From Candidatus Saccharimonadota bacterium (lineage in GTDB: Bacteria; Patescibacteriota; Saccharimonadia; Saccharimonadales; Saccharimonadaceae): DNA of 64,000 nucleotides. Positions 1 through 9,672 of the stretch are shown piece by piece. Location: contig JAFWLE010000004.1 in the NCBI GenBank assembly GCA_017511205.1, positions 1 through 64,000 on the forward strand, given 5' to 3'. The notes below the pieces were generated by a model. The model worked only from the letters and a program-made list of their open reading frames with translations. It was not told where the DNA came from and ran no database searches. How positions within the stretch are numbered: position 1 is the stretch's first letter; every line of letters begins with the position of its first letter. The translations under genes and the position numbers were made by a program.

Positions 1-3000
1 GACACCAGCAGCGTCACCGATATGAGCCATATGTTCGAAAACGCCTCCGTCCTCACCAACATAGACGGCGCCAGTAGCTGGGACACCAGTAGCGTCAGGG
101 ATATGAGATATATGTTCTGGGGTGCCTCCGCCCTCACCAACATAGACGGCGCCATTGACTGGGACACCAGCAGCGTCACCGATATGAGCGATATGTTCTA
201 CGGCGCCAAAGTTCTCACCAACATAGACGGCGCTATTAACTGGGACACCAGTAGCGTCAGGGATATGAGATATATGTTCTGGGGTGCCTCCGCCCTCACC
301 AACATAGACGGCGCTATTAACTGGGACACCAGTAGCGTCAGGGATATGAATGGTATGTTTGGTTGTGCCTCCGCCCTCACCAACATAGACGGCGCCGCGA
401 ACTGGGATACTGGTAGCGTTAGGAATATGCTCCAAATGTTTAGCAATGCAAATATGAATATCAACGGCTCTGCAATTAGCAATTGGGATGTTCGTGCTGT
501 TACGGCTACAGTTGGGAGTTCATCTAATAATTACTTCGCCTGCATGTTCGGGTATGGTCCAGGTAATTGTAATGGCGCCAGCAGCTCTACCTCCTTTTCA
601 CAATACACTGATATCCCCAACTTTACTTCTCGCTCAGGCACCTGGGATGGTCATGGTACCTTCATCCCCGATGATACTACATCTGGCCCAACCGTTATCA
701 CTACCACCGTAAACTTTGATTCTCACATTAGTAACATTAAGTTCTATGGCACATTCCCAGGCTCAAGCTCCAGCACCACTCAGATTATTTCTACTTCCGG
801 TAGTACCATATCTCTTGTTCGTAGTTATTTTTACCGAATTACCGCGACTCTCAACTCTGGCTACGAACTAGCCCTCTGGGATCCAAGCGAACATGGCAAG
901 ATTCCAGCCAGTAGATTAACAATTAATTCTAGAACTGATGATCCTACTTACTTCACCCCAACCGGCAATACTACTCTTACCGCCACTAGCCAACCAATTC
1001 CAATTGATATCACTACTACTGTTAATATGGATTCTAATATTGCAAGTGTCTCATTCTGTAACGATAAGTATAATGCATACAATTCTTCAACAGAAACCTA
1101 CGATTGCGTTGTCGCCTCCTCAAACGGTTCCACCGTCACCTTAAAGCAAGGCGTCACCTATCGTGTCACTACTGCTACTAAATTTGGCTACGAAGTCTCT
1201 TCCTACACTGCTACTAGCGCAACTATCACAAGTACTGCTGGCCCTCACACCGACTTCACCCCATCTGGCAATTCTACTCTCACCATTACTTCTACCACTA
1301 ACGCCTCAACTTATACAGCTACAGTCAACATGGATTCTAACGTTTCTTATGTCGTCTTCACTAACCCAGACTGGCCAACTAGAACTGCCATTAGGAATGG
1401 TAGCACCGTAGACCTAAGAGAAAACACCCCATATACAGCTACCGCCTATACTAAGAACGGTTATAGACTCTCCACATGGTCTACTACATCAGGAGGGACC
1501 TTAAGTTCTACCACCACTAACCCAGCAACTTATACTATTACTGATGATGCTACTCTTACAGTTACTAGCGAGACTGTCCCATCTCATCAAGTAACTGTTA
1601 ATATGGATAGTAATACCACAAGTGTCAGTTTCTACAATGCAAACTATGGTGTCCAAACTGCAACTGCGTCTAATCCTAATGTTTCGCTAAGAGAAGGTAT
1701 AGAATATACTATCACTGGTAGCTATGCTACTGGGTATGAATTCTCTTCTTGGTCTACTACCACAAACGGCACTTTAGGCTCCACATCAGCCGACCCTACC
1801 ACCTATACAGTAACAGATACTGCTACGCTTACCGCCACGTCTCAGGCAATACCAACCTATACTACAACCGTAAACCTAGACTCAGGAGTAACCAGTATCA
1901 CCTTCTATAATGCTACCTATGGCACTCAGACTGTTTCAACAAATGGCGACACAGTTACTCTTCTTCATGGTGTAGAATATGAAATCACCGCTACACTAGA
2001 GAATGGTTTTGAATTTGAATCATGGTCTACTAGCGCTGGCGGCACTCTCAGCTCTACTACCGCTAACCCCACTACTTATAACGTTACCAGCACTACCACC
2101 TTAAGCATCACTACTAACGATAATAGAATTCTCATTAATTATGATGGCAATGGTCTCTACTATGACAATGACCTAACCAAAACCAATAATCCAGTTTATT
2201 ACAAAAACACTAGAGAAACGGTAACTAGATATGCCCACACTTCAAATGTCAGTGACGCCGGTATAGCAAGCGGCACTTATGCTAGCAATTTAAACACTAC
2301 AGATACAGTTACTATAGAAGGTGCAACTTCACTTAATGTCACTATTTACTATGATGCAGAATCTACCTCTTATGATTGGGTAAGTGTTTATCAAAGTCCA
2401 TTTACAATTTCTAATACCAATGATGCCACAATATCCACCACCACCGGTAATCTTTCTGGTAAGCTAAGCGGCAGAAAAAGTGGCAGGACTACTAGCTACT
2501 CTACTTGGTATTCTAAGACCTATACTGTAACTGGCGATACTGTAAAGTTTCATTTTAAGTCAGATAATAGCAGCAATTATTACGGATACTATGCAATCGT
2601 TACTGCAGATACTGGAACGTTCGAACCTGTCTCCGGCACTTACGCCGTCCCATCTTCAAGTGAGACTCACACCTTCTTCGGCTGGAGTGAAGATAGAAAC
2701 GCTACCACACCAACCTACGTAGATGAGCAAAACATTATCAATAATTCCAACTATACCCACAGCGATAGCCCAGTCACCCTCTACGCAATCTACAAAAATT
2801 ACAACACGGTCACAGTAAACTTTGACTCAAATATCACTAATATCAGCTTCACTAGCCCTACTACGGAGGCTCAAACAATCACAAATAGCGGAGATACAGT
2901 CAGACTATATAATGATACGCAATATAATATCACAGCAACAACTGCCATTGGTTACGAGCTTTCCAGCTGGTCTACTAGCTCTGGCGGCACTTTAGGCTCC

Positions 3001-5952
3001 ACTACCGACAATCCTACAACCTACATCGTTACAAACGATAGCACTCTCACTGCTACTACTCAAATAATTCCATCATATACCGTTACAATAAATATGGGCA
3101 ATGGCGTCAGTAGTATAGGTTTTTATAATGCTAATTACGGAACCCAGACCGCCACCTCAGATGGTGATACAGTTTCATTAAGACGAGGAGTAGAATACAC
3201 TATTACTACTGTTACTAGCACCGGTTTTGAGTTCAATGTTTGGTCTACTACAGAAAACGGTACTTTAGATAGCCCTAATCAGAATCCTACGATTTATACT
3301 GTCACCGGTAGCACAACTCTTTCTGTTACTTCAAGCCGTATTCCCCGTATGGTAACTGTCAATCTCCCCACCAACGTCACCAGCGTCTCATTTACAAACA
3401 ACAACTACGGCACCCAAACCGTAAATGTAAATCATGGAACCGCATCCCTCTATCATGGCGTCCCATATACTATCACTACTACAGTTGACCCAAATAGTAG
3501 ATATGTTTTCAGTAAATGGACCACCTCAGCTAACGGTACACTTACTGACACTAACACCAACCCTACTACCTACACTGTCACCGGAAACGCCACTCTAACT
3601 CCAAATATTGAGAAAATAAAACACTCGGTCACCGTAAACTTTGACTCTGGTGTATCTAGCGTCATCTTCCATAAATCTCCTTATCTCAATCAAACTGTTA
3701 CCACTAGTGGAGATACCGTAAACCTCGCCGAAGACGAAGCCTACACCGTCACCACAAGACTAAATAATGGCTACGTCTTCACCTCCTACGCCACTGCAGC
3801 AAATGGCACTCTTACTTCCACTACAGATAATCCCACCACCTACACCGCTACTAACTCATCTATACTTACTATCACAACTACCGCTATCCCAACTCATACC
3901 GTAACCGTAAACATGGATAGTAATGTCACTAGTGTCAGCTTCAGCAACCAAAACTACGCCACCGAAACTGTAAATACTAGTGGTGGCACAGTCACTCTCC
4001 GTGAAGGTGTATTATACCAAGTCAGCTCTACTTATAATACTGGCTACACTGCAAACTCTTGGACTACCACCGCAAACGGCACTCTCAGTAACACCACTCA
4101 GGCAAATAACACCTACATTATCACGGGTGACGCCACTCTATCATTGACCAGTAGAGCAGAAGTTGCCACTACCCTCCTCCCAGGCTCACAGCTAAACGCC
4201 AAGATGAAGACCCTCGCCGAAGGTAAAAGCACATTATCCGGCACTGAATCTTCCAAAATCAAATCTCTCCAGATGGCCGACTCTCTCCCAGCTGGCTTCA
4301 CTCCATCCTCTGACAATACCGTCTCTACCTCAGGTTCTAACTACCCAGTCTATATCTTCTTTGACAACACCAACGATGCTGGCATCATGTACTTTTATAC
4401 TGATGCCAGAGACATCTATATGAACGCAAACTCCAGCTGGGCTTTCTTCCGCAATACCGCCCTCGCTGACATCTCCGCCCTTTCCTCCTGGAACACCAGC
4501 AGCGTCACCAATATGAGCAGTATGTTCCATGGCGCCACCGCCCTCATGAGCATTGACGCTCTCGCCAGCTGGAACATTAGCAGCGTCACCGATATGAGCA
4601 CTATGTTCTCTGGCGCCACCTCCCTCACCAACATAGACGGCGCCGCAAATTGGGACACCAGCAGCGTCACCAATATGAGAAGTATGTTCTCTGGCGCCAC
4701 CTCCCTCACCAACATAGACGCCTTAGCAAACTGGGACACCAGCAACGTCACAAATATGAGCGGTGTGTTCCATGGCGCCTCCGCCCTTACCAACATAGAC
4801 GGCGCCGCAAACTGGGACACCGGGAACGTTACGGAAATGGGAAATTATGGAAATAGTTCACTTGGCATGTTCTCTGACACCACCTCCCTCACCAACATAG
4901 ACGGCGCCGCAAACTGGGACACCAGCAATGTCACCAATATGAGCTATATGTTCTCCGGCGCCTCCGCCCTCGTGAGCATTGACGCCCTAGCAAACTGGAA
5001 CACCAGCAGCGTCACCGATATGAGAAGTATATTCTATGACGCCACCGCCCTTACCAACATAGACGGCGCCGCAAACTGGGACACCAGTAGTGTCACCAGT
5101 ATGATGAGTATGTTCTCTGGCGCCACCTCCCTCACCAACATAGACGGCGCCGCAAACTGGGACACCAACAATGTCACCAATATGAGCGATATGTTCGAAG
5201 CCACCTCCGCCCTCACCAACATAGACGGCGCCGCAAACTGGGACACCAGCAGCGTCACGACTATGAGCCAAATGTTCAAAGCCACCTCCGCCCTCACCAA
5301 CATAGACGGCGCCAGAAATTGGGACACCAGCAGCGTCACGACTATGAGCCAAATGTTCGAAAACGCCACCTCCCTCGTGAGCATTGACGCTCTTTCAAAT
5401 TGGGACACCAGCAGCGCCACCGATATGAGATTTATGTTCTCTGGCGCCACCTCCCTCACCAACGCCTCTGGCGCAAACGACTGGGATGTCCGTGCAGTTA
5501 CCGCCACCGCCGGCAGCTCCGATGGTTCTAGCAACAATTTCGGTGCCATGTTCAATCGCGCTGGCGGTAGCTACTCTAACCCCACTCACCCCACCTTCAC
5601 CACCCGCTCCGGCACCTGGAACTCAAGCGGTACCTTCATCCCCAACGATACCACTGTCCCATCTACGGACGCCGTCTACGTCACCGTTAACTTTGACGAA
5701 CACGTCCGTAGCGTCGGCTTTTACAACTCCACCTACGGCACCCAGCAAGTAACGACCAGCGGCTCTACCGTCCGCATTGCTAAGAACACTGAGTATACTA
5801 TTTCTTCCAGCTACGCCACAGGTTATACCGTAGATCATTGGTCTACCACGGGAACTGGCACTCTTAGTAGCACTACCACTTCAGCTACTACCTATACAGT
5901 CACAGACACCGCCACCCTCACTCTCACTAGTCAACTAGACCCAAACAACTAA
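1..5952 (+). CDS. Giant BspA-like surface protein, 5' end outside window
   Basis: The reading frame is already open at base 1 and in the middle of a repeat, so the gene starts upstream; 1983 residues are visible. Order of parts: five or more 25-residue BspA/DUF285-type repeats (core LTNIDGAANWDTSSVT plus MxxMF), a capping module (WDVRAVTA ... RSGTW), five beta-rich repeats of roughly 80-100 residues beginning TVNMDSNVxSVxFYN, a CUB-like and InlB-like insert near residues 720-940, five more beta repeats, a second 12-copy BspA array (about residues 1490-1815), the same cap, and one last beta repeat. It ends in TLTSQLDPNN with no sortase motif or membrane segment, so its attachment is unclear. 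Likely a secreted adhesin contacting a host cell (inference). The near-identical DNA repeats should recombine easily. Confidence 0.85.
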   Translation, partial: DTSSVTDMSHMFENASVLTNIDGASSWDTSSVRDMRYMFWGASALTNIDGAIDWDTSSVTDMSDMFYGAKVLTNIDGAINWDTSSVRDMRYMFWGASALTNIDGAINWDTSSVRDMNGMFGCASALTNIDGAANWDTGSVRNMLQMFSNANMNINGSAISNWDVRAVTATVGSSSNNYFACMFGYGPGNCNGASSSTSFSQYTDIPNFTSRSGTWDGHGTFIPDDTTSGPTVITTTVNFDSHISNIKFYGTFPGSSSSTTQIISTSGSTISLVRSYFYRITATLNSGYELALWDPSEHGKIPASRLTINSRTDDPTYFTPTGNTTLTATSQPIPIDITTTVNMDSNIASVSFCNDKYNAYNSSTETYDCVVASSNGSTVTLKQGVTYRVTTATKFGYEVSSYTATSATITSTAGPHTDFTPSGNSTLTITSTTNASTYTATVNMDSNVSYVVFTNPDWPTRTAIRNGSTVDLRENTPYTATAYTKNGYRLSTWSTTSGGTLSSTTTNPATYTITDDATLTVTSETVPSHQVTVNMDSNTTSVSFYNANYGVQTATASNPNVSLREGIEYTITGSYATGYEFSSWSTTTNGTLGSTSADPTTYTVTDTATLTATSQAIPTYTTTVNLDSGVTSITFYNATYGTQTVSTNGDTVTLLHGVEYEITATLENGFEFESWSTSAGGTLSSTTANPTTYNVTSTTTLSITTNDNRILINYDGNGLYYDNDLTKTNNPVYYKNTRETVTRYAHTSNVSDAGIASGTYASNLNTTDTVTIEGATSLNVTIYYDAESTSYDWVSVYQSPFTISNTNDATISTTTGNLSGKLSGRKSGRTTSYSTWYSKTYTVTGDTVKFHFKSDNSSNYYGYYAIVTADTGTFEPVSGTYAVPSSSETHTFFGWSEDRNATTPTYVDEQNIINNSNYTHSDSPVTLYAIYKNYNTVTVNFDSNITNISFTSPTTEAQTITNSGDTVRLYNDTQYNITATTAIGYELSSWSTSSGGTLGSTTDNPTTYIVTNDSTLTATTQIIPSYTVTINMGNGVSSIGFYNANYGTQTATSDGDTVSLRRGVEYTITTVTSTGFEFNVWSTTENGTLDSPNQNPTIYTVTGSTTLSVTSSRIPRMVTVNLPTNVTSVSFTNNNYGTQTVNVNHGTASLYHGVPYTITTTVDPNSRYVFSKWTTSANGTLTDTNTNPTTYTVTGNATLTPNIEKIKHSVTVNFDSGVSSVIFHKSPYLNQTVTTSGDTVNLAEDEAYTVTTRLNNGYVFTSYATAANGTLTSTTDNPTTYTATNSSILTITTTAIPTHTVTVNMDSNVTSVSFSNQNYATETVNTSGGTVTLREGVLYQVSSTYNTGYTANSWTTTANGTLSNTTQANNTYIITGDATLSLTSRAEVATTLLPGSQLNAKMKTLAEGKSTLSGTESSKIKSLQMADSLPAGFTPSSDNTVSTSGSNYPVYIFFDNTNDAGIMYFYTDARDIYMNANSSWAFFRNTALADISALSSWNTSSVTNMSSMFHGATALMSIDALASWNISSVTDMSTMFSGATSLTNIDGAANWDTSSVTNMRSMFSGATSLTNIDALANWDTSNVTNMSGVFHGASALTNIDGAANWDTGNVTEMGNYGNSSLGMFSDTTSLTNIDGAANWDTSNVTNMSYMFSGASALVSIDALANWNTSSVTDMRSIFYDATALTNIDGAANWDTSSVTSMMSMFSGATSLTNIDGAANWDTNNVTNMSDMFEATSALTNIDGAANWDTSSVTTMSQMFKATSALTNIDGARNWDTSSVTTMSQMFENATSLVSIDALSNWDTSSATDMRFMFSGATSLTNASGANDWDVRAVTATAGSSDGSSNNFGAMFNRAGGSYSNPTHPTFTTRSGTWNSSGTFIPNDTTVPSTDAVYVTVNFDEHVRSVGFYNSTYGTQQVTTSGSTVRIAKNTEYTISSSYATGYTVDHWSTTGTGTLSSTTTSATTYTVTDTATLTLTSQLDPNN

Positions 5953-6030
5953 AAATAACAATTAATTGTTCCAAAAATGATAATATTCTCTTTATTTCCC
6001 CACCTTTTCGTGCTAAAATTAATTCAAGCT

Positions 6031-6120
6031 GGAAAGGTGGCCGAGTGGTTTAAGGCGCACGCTTGGAAAGCGTGTAAAGGGGCAACTCTTTCGCAGGTTC
6101 AAATCCTGTCCTTTCCGCCA
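6031..6120 (+). tRNA. tRNA-Ser(GGA)
   Basis: The acceptor arms GGAAAGG/CCTTTCC pair. The anticodon stem CACGC/GCGTG holds loop TTGGAAA with anticodon GGA at 6065-6067. There is a long class II variable arm, T-loop GGTTCAAATCC and an encoded CCA at 6118-6120. It reads UCC/UCU serine codons. Confidence 0.96.
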
Positions 6121-6133
6121 AGTTAACAACTAA

Positions 6134-6240
6134 AGTACGAAAAACGTAGTTTTTCGTAGCAGATCGAGTATAAAATAATTATTAAAACTTGTTTCAATAA
6201 TTATTTAATACGAGAGATGCTAGAAACGAAGTTTCGTACT
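6134..6240. repeat. Nested palindromic element downstream of tRNA-Ser
   Basis: The ends AGTACGAAA (6134-6142) and TTTCGTACT (6232-6240) are inverted copies, and the arms continue to pair imperfectly inward (TAGCA/TGCTA, GAGTAT/ATACGA) to a central AATAATTATT repeated on both sides. The left arm also holds a perfect hairpin of its own, TACGAAAAAC-GTA-GTTTTTCGTA at 6136-6158. It could fold as one long hairpin or a cruciform. It may serve as the tRNA terminator, but it has no clean T-run. Its build resembles the palindromes inside valS and tsaD. Confidence 0.6.
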
Positions 6241-6251
6241 TTTAAAATAAT

Positions 6252-6280
6252 TTGACGGCTCTAAAGGCCTAGGATTATTT
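6252..6280 (+). promoter_or_regulatory. Possible promoter of the ABC exporter operon
   Basis: TTGACG (6252-6257) and TTATTT (6275-6280) are spaced 17 bases apart, about 40 bases before the ATP-binding gene. The -10 is weak. No strong Shine-Dalgarno precedes the 6321 start. Confidence 0.35.
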
Positions 6281-6320
6281 ATCTTCCTGTCCTTTATTTA
6301 ATCAAAAAAGAGTTAAAACA

Positions 6321-7157
6321 ATGAGCGAAAACATCATCGAATTAAAAGGCTTGACTAAGCGTTACGGTTACGGCGACACGGAATCGTTTGCCCTCAAGGA
6401 TTTTGATCTCACCATTAAACGTGGTGAGTTTATTATGGTCATGGGCCCATCTGGCTGCGGCAAAACCACCCTTCTTGATATTATCGGACTTTTAGATCGT
6501 GCTACTAGTGGCGAATATTATCTTAACGGCGAGGATGTCGCTAGCATCTCTGCTGGCCGTCAGGCGCGGCTCCGTGCTAAGAAAATCGGTTTTGTATTCC
6601 AAAACTTCAACCTAATTGAAGATTTGCCTATTATCGAAAACGTCGCTTTGCCCCTAGTTTATACCGGCTACTCCAAGACTGCTCGTCTCAAAAACGCTTC
6701 AAATGCTTTACGTCGCTTTCATCTTAACGAACGTGAATATTATCTCCCCTATCAACTTTCTGGTGGCCAGCAGCAGCGCGTCGCGATTGCCCGTGCCATC
6801 GTAGGTGACCCAGAGATTATTCTGGCAGATGAGCCTACTGGTAACCTCGACTCCCGCGCCTCCCACATTGTCATGGAAGAACTAAAAAACATTCACGAAG
6901 AAGGCAATACCATCATCATGGTCACTCACAACCCAGCTCTTACCGTTTATGCTACTCGTGTCATCAATATGCTCGATGGCCAGATCGATACCGATGTCAA
7001 GACCGTTTCCGATGCTAACTTACCTCAGCCCATCAGTGTCAAAATCAAGAAAAAAGGAAAAGCAAAGCCTGAATTTGTCGAAATCCCGTCCGACGACCAA
7101 GATCAAAGTGACAGCCAAGATCGGAAAAAACGCAAAAAAACTCGGAGGAAACATTAA
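6321..7157 (+). CDS. ABC transporter ATP-binding protein, MacB/LolD type
   Basis: A 278-residue ATPase that powers the membrane partner encoded next door. Visible motifs: Walker [10 protein letters not shown] (residues 42-50), Q-loop VFQNF near 92-96, signature LSGGQQQR (146-153), Walker [13 protein letters not shown] (166-177) and the switch histidine in MVTHNP. The GNLD and D-loop form matches the MacB/LolD family, which drives export or mechanotransmission rather than import. After about residue 235 comes an unusual, highly basic tail rich in Lys, Asp and Gln (ends [10 protein letters not shown]) that is not part of the ATPase fold. The permease ATG follows the stop directly, so the two genes are cotranscribed. 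The substrate is unknown. Confidence 0.93.
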   Translation: MSENIIELKGLTKRYGYGDTESFALKDFDLTIKRGEFIMVMGPSGCGKTTLLDIIGLLDRATSGEYYLNGEDVASISAGRQARLRAKKIGFVFQNFNLIEDLPIIENVALPLVYTGYSKTARLKNASNALRRFHLNEREYYLPYQLSGGQQQRVAIARAIVGDPEIILADEPTGNLDSRASHIVMEELKNIHEEGNTIIMVTHNPALTVYATRVINMLDGQIDTDVKTVSDANLPQPISVKIKKKGKAKPEFVEIPSDDQDQSDSQDRKKRKKTRRKH

Positions 7158-8390
7158 ATGGCTATGCTTCTTAGGACTCATTACAAACTAGCAAAAACTG
7201 CCATCAAGGAAAATCGTACCCGCTCCTTCCTCACTTGTCTTGGCATCGCCATCGGCGTAGCTAGCATTATTCTGATTCTTTCTCTCATGGGCAGTATTTC
7301 CAATCTCGTCAGAAGCGAAATTGGTGAGCTTGGTTCCGACCTAATTGTCGTGCGTCCCAGCTCCACCAAGGATTCTCTCACTAATATTGTCGAAGAGCTC
7401 ACTTCTGCCAACTCCTTCCAAAAATCTAATCTCTCTATCCACGATGTTGAGGCGATTTCTGCGCTCGAAAACGTCACGGCCGCTTCTCCAATCGCTGTCT
7501 CTACTAATACCGTCAGCTCCGAGAAAAACAATTTTGACTCAGTCCCCATTCTCGGCACCAATACTGATTTTATCAAAATTGAACCGCTAGCCCTCCGTTT
7601 TGGTGCCTTTCTCACTGACAAAAACGAGGAAAAATCCGTGGTGCTTGGCCACACTCTATCTCTTGCTCTCTTTAATACGGTCAACAGCACCGTAGGCAAA
7701 ACCGTAACTATCATGGGCGAAAAATTCATGGTCGTCGGTGTCCTCGACGAAATTGACAAATCCATTAATCTCGACAATGTCGATTTTGATAATGCCCTCA
7801 TCATGGACATCAAATCTCTTGACCAAGTCACTGGCTCTACCCAAATCCAACAAATCAATGTCAAAGCCAAAAATACCGATAGCCTTGCTCAAATTTCCGA
7901 AGAGATCAATGCTGCCCTTATCAACCAAAAGCTTGGTGACAAAAATTTCTCTGTGGCCTATGGTGACCAAATCACTCATCCAGCTAGCTCCCTCTTTACC
8001 ATTGTCTCTGGCATGCTCACACTCGTAGCTGGTATTTCCCTAGTAGTTGGTGGGATCGGCGTTATGAACATCATGCTCGTTTCCGTTGCCGAAAGAAACC
8101 AAGAAATCGGTATTAGGAAAGCCGTTGGTGCATCTTCCCGTAATATCCTCATGCAATTTCTCTTTGAAGCCCTTATTCTTTCTATTCTCGGTGGTATCTT
8201 TGGTCTCGCCCTTGGCTATATTTTAGCCTTCCTACTGTCTATTATTACACCGTTTGCTCCTTACATCAGCTGGGAAATATTTGCAATTACCCTCCTTACT
8301 ACTGTTGCGGTGGGCATTATATTTGGCATCTACCCAGCGCTCAAAGCCGCTTCCAAGAATCCGATCGATTCTTTAAAACATTATCGATGA
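7158..8390 (+). CDS. ABC transporter permease, MacB/FtsX family
   Basis: A 410-residue membrane partner of the preceding ATPase. It has the MacB layout: one N-terminal membrane helix (about residues 25-45), a large extracytoplasmic MacB_PCD domain (about 50-275), then three C-terminal helices with the conserved stretch GGIGVMNIMLVSVAERNQEIGIRKAVGA, here read in two pieces around residue 300. The start is immediately after the ATPase stop, with Shine-Dalgarno GGAGG at 7143-7147. CPR bacteria lack an outer membrane of the Gram-negative type, so a peptide, lipid or bacteriocin exporter, or an envelope-stress device, is more plausible than the macrolide-TolC role of E. coli MacB (inference). Confidence 0.9.
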   Translation: MAMLLRTHYKLAKTAIKENRTRSFLTCLGIAIGVASIILILSLMGSISNLVRSEIGELGSDLIVVRPSSTKDSLTNIVEELTSANSFQKSNLSIHDVEAISALENVTAASPIAVSTNTVSSEKNNFDSVPILGTNTDFIKIEPLALRFGAFLTDKNEEKSVVLGHTLSLALFNTVNSTVGKTVTIMGEKFMVVGVLDEIDKSINLDNVDFDNALIMDIKSLDQVTGSTQIQQINVKAKNTDSLAQISEEINAALINQKLGDKNFSVAYGDQITHPASSLFTIVSGMLTLVAGISLVVGGIGVMNIMLVSVAERNQEIGIRKAVGASSRNILMQFLFEALILSILGGIFGLALGYILAFLLSIITPFAPYISWEIFAITLLTTVAVGIIFGIYPALKAASKNPIDSLKHYR

Positions 8391-8400
8391 AAGGTAAAAT

Positions 8401-9672
8401 ATGATCAAACAGCAACTTGAAAAACTTCCCTTCTACAATTCTGCCGTACTTCCCTATCACTATGCCCAAGCCCTTGTCGCAGGCACTCGCTATGGCTTTC
8501 CTGCCCGTAAGCTTCGGGTAATTGGTGTCACTGGCACCAATGGGAAAACTACCACCTGTTTTATGATTTGGCATATGTTAAATCAGGCTGGCCGCAAAAC
8601 TGGCCTCATGACTACTGTGGCCTATGGCGTTGATAAACTTACGCCAGAACTAGGCCATATGACCACCGTAGACGCCTTTACCCTGAATAAGCGTATCAAA
8701 GAAATCGCGTCAAAAAACGTCGAATTTCTCGTGCTTGAGGTTACTTCCCACGCCCTCGCAGAATTTCGCACCCTCGGTATTCCTATCGAAATCGGCGTTT
8801 TTACTAATCTCACCCACGAGCATCTCGACTATCACAAAACCATGGAAAACTATCGTGCCGCCAAGGGCAAGTTGTTTGAAAAAGCCGCCTTTAGCATTCT
8901 TAATGCTGACGATCCTGCTACCAAATATTACCAGAAACTTGCCAAAGATTATATCACATATGGTATAAAAAATGGCGAAAATCGCCCTACTAAAATCGAA
9001 TTACAGGTGTCAGGTGTTAAGTATTTATATCATGACATGCATATTGAAACTCAAATCCCTGGCGAATTCAATGTCTATAATTCCCTTGCTGCCGCAATTG
9101 TTGGCGAAAAACTCGGCTTAAAGCCAGAAGATATCGAAAACGGCATTAAATCTCTAGAAAGTGTCGAAGGTCGTATGAACGTGATCGACGAAGGCCAACC
9201 CTTCACCGTAATTGTTGATTATGCTCACGCTCCTGATGCTCTCGAAAAGGTTTTTGCCTCAGTAAAAGGTCACAAGGGCCGCATTATTTCTGTTCATGGT
9301 GGCGCTGGTCGTCGTGACCCGTCCACTCGCCCGATTCGCGGTGAAATCCTTGCCAAAAATTCCGATATCGTCATTATTACAGAAGATGACACCCGCGACG
9401 AAGACCTTGAAAAAATCATGAATGGTTTTGTTGAAGGCGCCAAAAAAGCCGGAAAAACCCTCGGAAAAGATCTCTTCAAAGAACCAAATCGCGAAAAAGC
9501 CATCGCCCTAGCCCTAAAAACTGCCAAAAAAGGTGACCTGGTGCTAATTCTTGGCAAAGGTCACGAAAAAACCATCCTCCGCCCCGACGGTCCTCACGAT
9601 TTCGAAGACATCAAAGTCACGAGACGCCTGCTCAGGAATATGAAACATACAGTTTACGCTTCAGGTTCGTAA
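8401..9672 (+). CDS. murE: MurE-type UDP-MurNAc-tripeptide ligase
   Basis: A 423-residue Mur ligase, cytoplasmic, adding the third amino acid to the peptidoglycan stem peptide. P-loop VTGTNGKTTT (residues 43-52), the TNLTHEHLDYH motif of the central domain, DYAHAPDAL and GAGRRD of the C-terminal domain are all present. The first domain is short (about 40 residues before the P-loop, against roughly 90-100 in E. coli MurE). The amino-acid specificity motif, DNPR for meso-diaminopimelate ligases, reads DDTRDED here, so the added residue cannot be inferred. Shine-Dalgarno AAAGG lies just before the ATG, ten bases after the permease stop, so it may share that operon. Its 3' end overlaps the convergent Mur-like gene by 19 bases. 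Confidence 0.88.
   Translation: MIKQQLEKLPFYNSAVLPYHYAQALVAGTRYGFPARKLRVIGVTGTNGKTTTCFMIWHMLNQAGRKTGLMTTVAYGVDKLTPELGHMTTVDAFTLNKRIKEIASKNVEFLVLEVTSHALAEFRTLGIPIEIGVFTNLTHEHLDYHKTMENYRAAKGKLFEKAAFSILNADDPATKYYQKLAKDYITYGIKNGENRPTKIELQVSGVKYLYHDMHIETQIPGEFNVYNSLAAAIVGEKLGLKPEDIENGIKSLESVEGRMNVIDEGQPFTVIVDYAHAPDALEKVFASVKGHKGRIISVHGGAGRRDPSTRPIRGEILAKNSDIVIITEDDTRDEDLEKIMNGFVEGAKKAGKTLGKDLFKEPNREKAIALALKTAKKGDLVLILGKGHEKTILRPDGPHDFEDIKVTRRLLRNMKHTVYASGS

Noticed and set aside
1-5952. CRISPR-like regular repeats and several long antisense ORFs
   Set aside because: The 75-base periodicity is that of coding BspA repeats in frame on the + strand. The antisense frames (for example at 5034-5555) are shadows of the repetitive codons.
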